This document shows, piece after piece, positions 18,584 to 25,486 of a DNA stretch of 64,000 bases (position 1 is the stretch's first letter; the number at the start of each line of letters is the position of its first letter). Source of the DNA: an uncultured Lentisphaerota bacterium (lineage in GTDB: Bacteria > Verrucomicrobiota > Kiritimatiellia > CAIQIC01); contig CAIWHP010000094.1 in NCBI GenBank assembly GCA_903912445.1, positions 85,353 to 149,352 on the forward strand, read 5' to 3'. Both the position numbers and the translations under genes were made by a program. Under the pieces are notes generated by a model. It saw only the letters and a program-made list of their open reading frames with translations. It had not been told where the DNA came from and did no database searches.

Positions 18584-18718
18584 CCGCCACCTGCGGCTCC
18601 CGCCCGCCGCCGGGTTCCAAACCTTGGGGGCGGCGGCGCAGTTTCCCGGGTGTGGCCTCTGCCGGCCCGCGCGCATCCGCCGCCAAGCTGCGCAAAAAAG
18701 ACAATGAATACGGGTTTA

Positions 18719-18744
18719 ATTTCACACCTGTACAGGTGTGAAAT
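18719..18744. repeat. Perfect 26-bp palindrome between convergent genes
   Basis: The half-site ATTTCACACCTGT is followed without loop by its exact reverse complement. It lies between the 3' ends of the kinase (plus) and the metallopeptidase (minus), so it could be a two-way terminator stem, an operator or a mobile-element remnant. No U tract follows on either strand. Confidence 0.8.
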
Positions 18745-18755
18745 AGGGTGTGACT

Positions 18756-19616
18756 TCAGGGGAAATGCAGCCGGAGCGTGAACTCAGCCCACGCCCGGGC
18801 GAAGGCGGCCATGTCGGTTGCGCCCAGGACCCGCTGGAGGGTGGCGTAGCCGGTCGGATCCTCGCCGGCGTGGGCGGCAAACTCGCGGTAGAACTGGACC
18901 AGCAGGCCGCGCTCCTGCAGGTAGTAACAGAGGTAGCGCGCCTGGGGGTAGAACTGGTTGTAGTGCGGATTGTTTTCGCCGCCGTAGAATTCCTCGTCGC
19001 TCAACGCGGTGAATTTCTGGAACGACAGCACGCCGCCGCCACGCAAGGCTTTTTGCAGCGCAGGCAACCGCCAGTTGGGCAGGCCGCGGATGTGGCCGGC
19101 GCGGTCGGCGCACTGCTCGAAGAGCGAGCCCAGGCCTTCGTTGAACCACGCGGGACAGAGCGGGAAATTCGCGCGCATGAACGGATGGACGATCTCATGC
19201 ACGAGCGTGCCGCCGCCGGTGGCGATGTTCATGAGGAGCGCGTGGTGCGTCTCGGAATAGTAGCCGAACGTTGTCGTCGGCTTGTCGTGGAAGAGCGCCG
19301 CAGTGTGCTTCTTGTAGCTCGCCTCGTCCTTGAACAGCCAGACGGTGATGACCTCGGCGGGATCGCGCTGAAAAAAATCCTGTTTCAGCTTGTCCACCGC
19401 CCAGCGGATCGTGTGCAGCGCATGCTGGTGTACGCGCGTTGCCGGCTCGTCGCCGGCGACGACGAACGGCGGCTCGGCGAAGACTGTGAAACCGCGTGGC
19501 GCCATCTTCTGCACCGCGGCCAAGCGGGCCGCGAGCGCCGGGCTGTTCGTCGCCGCGCCGTACGCCGTGCCCAGCGCAAGTAGACCCTGTATCAAGAAGA
19601 TCCAGAGAGGTTTCAT
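18756..19616 (-). CDS. Exported zinc metallopeptidase, peptidase MA-like
   Basis: The 286-residue protein has a signal peptide (MKPLWIFLIQGLLALGTAYGA). The gluzincin motif is GGTLVHEIVH followed 17 residues after the second His by WFNEG, whose Glu would be the third zinc ligand. This matches the peptidase MA-like families. The start at 19616 overlaps the response-regulator stop by four bases, so it is the third gene of a kinase-regulator-peptidase operon. Its job may be linked to the signal sensed by that kinase, but the substrate is unknown. Confidence 0.78.
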   Translation of the reverse strand: MKPLWIFLIQGLLALGTAYGAATNSPALAARLAAVQKMAPRGFTVFAEPPFVVAGDEPATRVHQHALHTIRWAVDKLKQDFFQRDPAEVITVWLFKDEASYKKHTAALFHDKPTTTFGYYSETHHALLMNIATGGGTLVHEIVHPFMRANFPLCPAWFNEGLGSLFEQCADRAGHIRGLPNWRLPALQKALRGGGVLSFQKFTALSDEEFYGGENNPHYNQFYPQARYLCYYLQERGLLVQFYREFAAHAGEDPTGYATLQRVLGATDMAAFARAWAEFTLRLHFP

Positions 19617-20329
19617 CTCGCCGGTTGATAGCGATAGCCGATGCCGTGGACCGTGAGGATAGCCGTTGGCGCTTCCGGATCCTTCTCGATTTTTTTGCGG
19701 AGCTGGACGATGTGCTGGTCGAGCGTGCGGGTGGTGCCGAGGTAGTTGATGCCCCACGCGGCGTTCAGGAGCTGGTCGCGCGAGAGCACCTCGTCGGGAT
19801 GCGCGAGGAAGATCTCAGTCAGCTTGAGCTCGCGCGCGGTCAGGTCCTCGGCTTTCTTGCCGCGCGTGGCGCGCATCTTCTTGCGTTCAATCTGCGCCGT
19901 GCCGAACGCGAACACGTCCGGCGGCGCGGGAGACTTGGCCGGTGGCTGCGGCGCGGCGTTCGTCGCCGCACGCCGCAGCACCGCGGCGATGCGCGCGAGC
20001 AGCTCGCGCACGCCGAAGGGCTTCGTGATGTAGTCATCGGCGCCGAGCTCGAGGCCGACGACCTTGTCGATCTCCTCGCCCTTCGCCGTCAGCATGACCA
20101 CCGGCAGCGCGCGGTTCTTGCGACGGATGGCGCGGCAGACGTCGAAGCCGCTCACCGCCGGCATCATCACATCGAGCAGCGCGAGATCGAAACTGGTCTT
20201 CTCAAAGAGCCGCAGCGCCTCGGCGCCGTCGCGCGCGGTCGTGACGCGGTAGCCCTCGCTCTCCAGTGTCGCGAGCAGGCCCTCGCGGATGTGCGGATCG
20301 TCCTCGGCCACCAAGATGTGCGGAGTCAT
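19613..20329 (-). CDS. OmpR-family response regulator
   Basis: The 238-residue protein has a receiver domain with the acidic pocket (AEDD), phospho-acceptor D53 (LLDVMMP) and the K of ITKPFG. A winged-helix DNA-binding domain of the OmpR/PhoB type follows (SRDQLLNAAWG, VHGIGYRYQP at the end). The linker contains an Ala/Pro-rich stretch of about 30 residues. It overlaps the kinase gene upstream and the peptidase gene downstream by four bases each. The ATG at 20329 was chosen because the receiver begins immediately after it. Confidence 0.93.
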   Translation of the reverse strand: MTPHILVAEDDPHIREGLLATLESEGYRVTTARDGAEALRLFEKTSFDLALLDVMMPAVSGFDVCRAIRRKNRALPVVMLTAKGEEIDKVVGLELGADDYITKPFGVRELLARIAAVLRRAATNAAPQPPAKSPAPPDVFAFGTAQIERKKMRATRGKKAEDLTARELKLTEIFLAHPDEVLSRDQLLNAAWGINYLGTTRTLDQHIVQLRKKIEKDPEAPTAILTVHGIGYRYQPAR

Positions 20330-21954
20330 AGCGCCCCTTTCAAGTGGATGCGGAAGCATGCGCCGCCGCCCTCGCGCGGGAGGCAGACGAGGTCGCCGCC
20401 GAGGTCGCGCAGCAGCCGGCGCGCGATGCTCAGGCCCAGCCCGCTGCCCGGCACGCGCGCGGTCAGCGACTGGTCCAGCCGGTAAAATTTCTCGAAGATT
20501 TTCTCGCGCAGCTCCTCAGGCACGCCCGGACCGCGGTCGTTTACCTCGAGCTGCGCCCCGCTGCCGGTGGTGGCCGTCAGCACGATTTCGATCTGCTTGC
20601 CGTCGGCGGCGTATTTGAGCGCGTTGTCGAGCAGGTTGAGCACGGCCTGCTCGAGCGCGTCGCGGTCGATGCGCACGCTCAACGGCGCGCCGGGCAATTT
20701 CACGGCCAGCCGCAGGCCGGCCTCTTCGATGCGCAGGCGTTGCGCCTCCAGGAACGTGGGCAGCCAGGCGGCGAGGTCGAGCGGCTCGACCGCATAGGTG
20801 CGGCGCTGCTGCTCCAGCCGGCCGAAGTCGAGCATGTTGTTCACCAGCCGCGTCAGCCGGGCGCACTCCGTCACCATCACGTCGAGATAGTGCTGCCGCT
20901 GCTCCGGCGCGCGCACGCGGCCCTCGCGCAGCAGCTCGGCGTACATGCGCAGCGTGGTCAGCGGCGTCTTGAGCTCGTGGGAGACGTTGGCGACGAAGCT
21001 GGTCTTCTGCCGCGCCTCGCGCGCCTTGCGGCCCGCCTCCAGCAGCAGCAGCGTGCCGCCCGCGAGGATCGAGAGCAGCAACGCGCCGACGAGCAGCGTG
21101 GTGATGAGGCGGTAGCCGCCCGCGGCCGCCGCGGGCACGCCCGTGCCGAAGAACGCCACCTGCCAATGCGGCAGCGACGGGCTCAAGCTGGCGGCCACCG
21201 CAGGCGTCCGGCCTTTGCCGATATCCAGCCCGCCGGTCTGGTGCAGCAGGTTGCCCGCGCCATCGAGCAGCGCCCACGCGCGGTCTGTGCCGGCCTCGCG
21301 CGGAAAAACCTGGAGCAGCCGCGAGAGCAGTGCGGCGGTTTCCAATTCGACGCCCGCGACGCGGCCGTGCTGCTCGACCCAGCCGAGCAGGAAGAGCTGG
21401 TCGCCCTCGAACCACGGAATCCAGCCGCGCCGCACGGGCTGCGCGGAGGGCAGCGCCTTGACCTGCTGCGCGACCCGGTTGAGCTGCATGCGCGGCGAAG
21501 CCTGCGCCAGCAGCGCGGCATCCTCGCGCTCGCCGGCGCGCAGCAACGTATCCAGGCGCGCGGCGAACAGATGGCTGTAACGCAGGATGAAACGTTTCTC
21601 CTCCGCTGTTGTCGGCGCGGTGGGGCTGGGCTGCTCCAGCCGGCGCGCGGCCTGGTTCCAGATGAACGTGTTGCGGACCAGCGGATTCGCCTCGGGCCAC
21701 CCGGCGAGCGCGCGCGACAGGTCGCCGGGCGGCAGCGCGGCCAGGCGGTTGAGCACTTCCTCCTGCACATCGCGCACGGCGAGCTGCAGATCGTCGGCGA
21801 CAAGCTGGGCCCGGCCCTGCAGGGTGCGCCGCGCTTCGTCGGCGAGCCGCGTCTCCTCGTGGCGCAGCAGACGCAGCGAGAGCATGCCGATGGCCAGCGT
21901 CGCGCCCACGAGCAACGCAAAACCCACGCGCAGGCTGGAAGGTTTCAAGGTCAC
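20326..21954 (-). CDS. Membrane-bound sensor histidine kinase
   Basis: The 542-residue kinase has one membrane segment near residue 15 and a second near residues 285-305. The roughly 260-residue extracytoplasmic sensor between them matches no family I recognise. The cytoplasmic part has the H-box FVANVSHELKTPLT, the N-box LLDNALKYA, the G1 box DRGPGVPEE and the G2 box GSGLGLSIA. It is the partner of the OmpR-type regulator that overlaps it by four bases. No HAMP domain is obvious between the second membrane segment and the H-box. Confidence 0.92.
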   Translation of the reverse strand: MTLKPSSLRVGFALLVGATLAIGMLSLRLLRHEETRLADEARRTLQGRAQLVADDLQLAVRDVQEEVLNRLAALPPGDLSRALAGWPEANPLVRNTFIWNQAARRLEQPSPTAPTTAEEKRFILRYSHLFAARLDTLLRAGEREDAALLAQASPRMQLNRVAQQVKALPSAQPVRRGWIPWFEGDQLFLLGWVEQHGRVAGVELETAALLSRLLQVFPREAGTDRAWALLDGAGNLLHQTGGLDIGKGRTPAVAASLSPSLPHWQVAFFGTGVPAAAAGGYRLITTLLVGALLLSILAGGTLLLLEAGRKAREARQKTSFVANVSHELKTPLTTLRMYAELLREGRVRAPEQRQHYLDVMVTECARLTRLVNNMLDFGRLEQQRRTYAVEPLDLAAWLPTFLEAQRLRIEEAGLRLAVKLPGAPLSVRIDRDALEQAVLNLLDNALKYAADGKQIEIVLTATTGSGAQLEVNDRGPGVPEELREKIFEKFYRLDQSLTARVPGSGLGLSIARRLLRDLGGDLVCLPREGGGACFRIHLKGAL

Positions 21955-22003
21955 GGTTTGTTCACGCCGCGGATGTTAGGGAGCTTCCACCAGGGCGGGA
22001 AGC

Positions 22004-22034
22004 AAAAAAGCGGGGCGGCACGGGCCGCCCCGCC
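22004..22034 (-). terminator. Rho-independent terminator of the VWA-domain gene
   Basis: Read on the minus strand, a GGGGCGGC/GCCGCCCC stem with a short loop is followed by GCTTTTTTGC. It begins about ten bases after the stop codon of the VWA gene. This is the clearest intrinsic terminator in the window. Confidence 0.85.
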
Positions 22035-22043
22035 GGAGCGGAC

Positions 22044-23390
22044 TCAGCGTTTTTGCTGGTTGCGCATCTGATAGCTGTCGGTCATCAGCCCCTTGCGGGA
22101 CCTGTTGTCGAGGCCCTGTGTCTCGATGGCGGCGGCGGAAGCCTCGGCCCCGGCCGTATCTTTCATGAGCTGGGCATCGTCGATGCTATAGGTCGCGGCC
22201 TGCGCGCGGACCCGCGCACCGGCAGCGCGCAGGGTGGCGGCAGCTTGCACGCGATTCCCGCCATCGGCCTGCTGGATGGCCTTTTCCTGCGCTTCGGCGA
22301 GATCGTTGACCGCCATTTCCTTCTGCACGCTGACGTTGACCGACTTGAGCACGTCGGGCTCGTGATCGCTGTAGCGGACGCTGGCCTCGGCCTCGGCGCG
22401 CTCGCTCTGGCGGTTGAGCAGGTTCTCATAGGAGCAGCGCGCGGACGCCAGCTTGCGCACGTCGTGCGGCGTACCCGCGGGCACCTCGACCTCGACCAGC
22501 GCGTATTTGGCCTGCCCGCCGTAGAGCTGGTTCAGGCGGATCTCCACCTTGCGGTCATCGAGCCGGCCGTCGCGCCCGATGATGCGCACCGGCCGGACGC
22601 CGTCGGTGAACTCGATCTCCAGGCGCACGTCGCGGGCGAAGACGCTCAGCACGTCGCCCAGTTCCTGCGCGAAGATGCGCGGCAGGTCGCGGCTGGACTC
22701 GACGAAGTAGGTGTTGCCGTCGCTGTTCTGCGCCAGCTTCGTCATCAGGTCCTCGTTATAGTCCGCGCCCACGCCGATGGTGGTGACGGCGATGCGCTCT
22801 TTCATCAGCGCCGCGCCGAGGCGGCCGAGATCCTCCGGCTGGCTCGGCCCGACGTTGGCCTGGCCGTCGGAGAGCAGCAGGATGCGGCTGACGTGGCGGC
22901 CCTCAAGGTGCTTGCGCACTTCCGCCGCGCCCTGGCTGACACCGCCGAACAGGGCCGTGTTGCCGCGCGAGCGGATGGAATGGATGCGCGACTCGATCCA
23001 TTCCGTGTTGCCCGCGCTCTGCGGCGGGATGAGGGTCTCGACCTCGTGGTCGAACATCACCAGCGAGAACACATCGCGTTCGCCCAGCTTGCGGAGCGCC
23101 GCAATCGCCGCTTCTTTGGCCTTTTCCAGCTTGCCGCCGCTGCCCATCGAGCCGGAGCGGTCGAGCACGATCGCCAGGTTGACCGGCGGCCGTTCGGCCT
23201 GCTCGCGCACCAGCGGCGCGTCGAGCGACACCCTGACCACGGCCCGCTGGCTCGCGCCCGCGGGCAATACGCCACGGTCCAACTCCACCTTGCACGTCAC
23301 CTTTTCCACCCGGCTGGCCGCCGCGCGTGGCGCGGGGCCGAGGGCCGCCACGAGCGCGAGCCCCATCAGCATCCACAATTTCGTCTTCAT
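22044..23390 (-). CDS. Exported von Willebrand factor A domain protein
   Basis: The 448-residue protein has a signal peptide ending near AAAS and a VWA domain with the MIDAS motif DRSGSMGSG, the Thr of GNTALFGGV and the distal Asp of LLLSDGQANVGP. A beta-rich C-terminal region of about 200 residues follows. This layout matches the exported VWA proteins related to YfbK and inter-alpha-trypsin inhibitor heavy chains. The ATG at 23390 has AGGAAA upstream; earlier ATGs lack a ribosome site. An intrinsic terminator follows directly, so it is a single-gene unit. The ligand is unknown. Confidence 0.85.
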   Translation of the reverse strand: MKTKLWMLMGLALVAALGPAPRAAASRVEKVTCKVELDRGVLPAGASQRAVVRVSLDAPLVREQAERPPVNLAIVLDRSGSMGSGGKLEKAKEAAIAALRKLGERDVFSLVMFDHEVETLIPPQSAGNTEWIESRIHSIRSRGNTALFGGVSQGAAEVRKHLEGRHVSRILLLSDGQANVGPSQPEDLGRLGAALMKERIAVTTIGVGADYNEDLMTKLAQNSDGNTYFVESSRDLPRIFAQELGDVLSVFARDVRLEIEFTDGVRPVRIIGRDGRLDDRKVEIRLNQLYGGQAKYALVEVEVPAGTPHDVRKLASARCSYENLLNRQSERAEAEASVRYSDHEPDVLKSVNVSVQKEMAVNDLAEAQEKAIQQADGGNRVQAAATLRAAGARVRAQAATYSIDDAQLMKDTAGAEASAAAIETQGLDNRSRKGLMTDSYQMRNQQKR

Positions 23391-23770
23391 ATCCGTTTCC
23401 TCGCTTCGCATTTTTCGCAACCGCAGGCGCACACGCGCCCTTCATTTCGCGGCGCCATTCCAGCAAAAGGCGCGGGAAAGGTCGTCACGCCGGGGCAAAA
23501 GGATTGTAAAAGATTTGTCAAAATTCGGCGCGAGCCGGGCGCGCAGCAGCCCGCCGCTGCTCCCATTCAACCCAACGCGGCCCTGCGGCCAAGCTCCATC
23601 TTCCGTCGCCCTTCGAACCTCCCGCGTTTCGCGCACCCCTCCAAGGAGAGGCCCCCTAAAGGGGTGTTTACGAGTTCCCCTCCCCGGGAGGGGTGGTCCC
23701 GCCATGACGGGACCGGGGTAGGTTTGTACCCGCCTCGGTCACAGGGCGTGGATGTGATTTAGGCGGGACG
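23391..23770. other. 380-base intergenic region holding a multi-hairpin dispersed element
   Basis: The region lies between the start of the VWA gene and the stop of the TPR-like gene, both on the minus strand. The part near the VWA gene holds its upstream region. The other end, about 23635-23730, is a repeat-like element listed separately. I see no gene here. Confidence 0.6.
23635..23730. repeat. Dispersed-type multi-hairpin element (CCCCTCC / GGGAGGGG words)
   Basis: Three adjacent inverted repeats are visible: CCCC-N-GGGG around 23652-23664, CCCCTCCC/GGGAGGGG at 23677-23693 and GTCCCG/CGGGAC at 23696-23713. The layout resembles short non-autonomous repeats rather than a gene. No second copy lies in this window. 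Confidence 0.5.
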
Positions 23771-24502
23771 TCATGGTTTGGAAAACGCGGGCTGGACGCT
23801 TGCGCCGAATACAGTTTCTGGTGGCGCGGCCGCCGCCTGCCTGGCTGCATGGCCGATCCGGTCCAGCAGCTTGCGGATGTCCTTTTTCTTGATCGGATCG
23901 GCGGGCTGGCCGGCCCGCTCGGGAAAGGCCAGCGCCAGCTGCAACTCCGCGCGTGCCTGGGGCAGGCGCTTTTTCGCCAGCAGGTATTCGCCGTAGCGAT
24001 AATGCGAATCCAAGTGGGAGGCCACCTCCAAGGCCTTGGCAAAATACATTTCCGCCTGTTGGTCACTGCGGAATCCCAGCGGCCAGCGGGGCACTTGATA
24101 GTACAACATGGCCAGCGTGAGATAGGCCGCGCCATCATTGGCCTTGGGGTCCAGCGTGAGCGAGGCCTCCAGCAGCCGTCTGGCTTGGAAGACATTCGGC
24201 AGGGCCTTCAAGCCCGCATATTTGGTTTGCAGCAAAAGTGCAATCCCCTTCCAGACCAACGGCTCGGCTCGCTTGGGATAGGCTTGCACCAGGGCGTCGG
24301 CCTTTTCGACCAGTCGCGCATACGCCTTGACCTTGTCGCCCGGCTGGTGCTCGATCGCGGTCACCTGATATTGGATTTCCGCAAGGGCTTTATCCAGGAC
24401 GCTGGTTTCTTCAGCCGCCGCCCCGGGAGCATTCAAAAGGGCAAGGATGCCGCCGAGCATGATGGACATGACCCGGCGGGCAAGACTGGCGCCAAGCTTC
24501 AT
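23771..24502 (-). CDS. Exported protein with TPR-like helical repeats
   Basis: The 243-residue protein begins with a long hydrophobic signal peptide (about residues 1-35, ending GAAAEE). The rest is alpha-helical with TPR-like spacing: AEPLVWKGIALLLQTK, GAAYLTLAMLYYQVP, AEMYFAKALEVASHL and YGEYLLAKKRLPQARAELQLAL. The ATG at 24502 has AAAGGAA five bases upstream. TPR proteins of this size in the periplasm are usually adaptors. I cannot name a partner from the context, and the gene stands alone on the minus strand. Confidence 0.65.
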   Translation of the reverse strand: MKLGASLARRVMSIMLGGILALLNAPGAAAEETSVLDKALAEIQYQVTAIEHQPGDKVKAYARLVEKADALVQAYPKRAEPLVWKGIALLLQTKYAGLKALPNVFQARRLLEASLTLDPKANDGAAYLTLAMLYYQVPRWPLGFRSDQQAEMYFAKALEVASHLDSHYRYGEYLLAKKRLPQARAELQLALAFPERAGQPADPIKKKDIRKLLDRIGHAARQAAAAPPETVFGASVQPAFSKP

Positions 24503-24775
24503 GTAAGTTCCTTTGCCATGAAAGCAGCAACACTCTTTTGGAGGAAAGACTTCCACGCAACCCTCCCGCTACAGCCAGTATTCAGCGGCCCGATGCTACA
24601 CAGGCTGATCGACTTCCGGCTGGCGTGGCGCGAGTGTAAGCCGTTGGGTTTGTTCGCTCCAGCTTTTTGCCTCCCCCTTGTAGGTCATGGAAGCAGGTCG
24701 CTTGGCCGGCCCGCTGATCCTGCCACAAAACGTCCTGCGAAAGGGTCCAGCCCCAAGGAAGTTCGTGGTTGGTTT

Positions 24776-24817
24776 CCAAGGTTTGGAAACAACAGCCCGC
24801 CGTTTTCCAATTCTTGG
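24776..24817. repeat. Phased palindrome pair, copy 3
   Basis: The cores are CCAAGGTTTGG (24776-24786) and CCAATTCTTGG (24807-24817), with centres 31 bp apart. Flanks are TTT and AAA. The pair lies 33 bp upstream of the predicted -35 box of the next gene. Confidence 0.9.
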
Positions 24818-24849
24818 AAACAAGCCCCGGCGGACCGCGCCCTGCGCTC

Positions 24850-24878
24850 TTGTCGTGCCCCGCCCAGTCTCTTACTAT
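24850..24878 (+). promoter_or_regulatory. Predicted sigma70-type promoter
   Basis: TTGTCG (24850-24855) and TACTAT (24873-24878) are separated by 17 bp. The start codon they would serve is at 24935, behind an AGAAGGAG ribosome site. Confidence 0.45.
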
Positions 24879-24934
24879 CGCCGTTGATGATTCAGTTGTA
24901 TGGGGACAGTTAAGCGATTTAGAAGGAGCAAGCC

Positions 24935-25486
24935 ATGACAGCCAATGACGAAAAGGTCATCGAACTCAGCAGGTTCAAGATCGTCCTCCTGATCGTGGGG
25001 GCGCTGGCCTTTGTGGCCTTGGGCGCCTGGCTCTATCTGCTCGATGACGCCATCATCCGAACCTGGAGCCACCGCTACAACAATCCTGTCTTCGTGCATC
25101 GCAGCGGGCTGCTGGCGATGGTGTTCTTTGGCCTGTGCGCGGCGGCGGGTTGCCGGAAAATGTTCGACACCCGGCCGGGGCTGGTTTTCTCCAAGGAAGG
25201 CTTGCTCGACAATGCGAGCAGCGTCGCCGCCGGGCTGGTGCCGTGGGCCGAGATCACCGGCGCGGAGGTGCTCAAGATCCAAAGCACGCGCTTTCTGGTG
25301 GTGCAGGTGGTGAATCCGCAAAAGTATCTCGACCGCGGCGGGCCCCTGCGGCGCGCGCTCAACCGGGCCAACTTCAGCCAGTACGGCAGCCCGGTGCAGA
25401 TCCCGTCAACCGCCCTGAAAATCAACTTCGATGAGCTGCTCAAGCTCTTCAGCGAATACGTGACCCGGTACGGCCACAAGGCCTAG
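24935..25486 (+). CDS. STM3941-like membrane protein
   Basis: The 183-residue protein has two membrane segments (about residues 15-37 and 55-75) and a cytoplasmic C-terminal domain. It matches the STM3941-like family by its RPGLVFSKEGLLDNASSVAAGLVPWAEI segment, the NPQKYLDRG motif and the ending with SALKINFDELL. The function of that family is unknown to me. The GAAGGAG site lies close before the ATG. Its stop codon overlaps the stop of the opposite gene through a shared CTAG. Confidence 0.7.
   Translation: MTANDEKVIELSRFKIVLLIVGALAFVALGAWLYLLDDAIIRTWSHRYNNPVFVHRSGLLAMVFFGLCAAAGCRKMFDTRPGLVFSKEGLLDNASSVAAGLVPWAEITGAEVLKIQSTRFLVVQVVNPQKYLDRGGPLRRALNRANFSQYGSPVQIPSTALKINFDELLKLFSEYVTRYGHKA

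Larger units (their letters stand above)
24503..24934. other. 432-base divergent intergenic region with a palindrome pair and a predicted promoter
   Basis: This gap separates two divergent genes. It holds the palindrome pair at 24776-24817 and a promoter-like pair of boxes at 24850-24878 directed at the plus-strand gene. The stretch 24503-24770 shows no coding or structural signal that I can support. Confidence 0.6.

Noticed and set aside
18617-18655. CCAAACCTTGG followed by CCCGGGTGTGG after the galactokinase-like gene as a palindrome pair
   Set aside because: The second core is very poor and the distance is about 28 bp, outside the 31-32 bp rule. It may be an eroded copy, but I cannot support it.
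23510-23530. Promoter with TTGACA and TACAAT before the VWA gene
   Set aside because: On the minus strand the two boxes are only 7 bp apart, too close for a sigma70 promoter.
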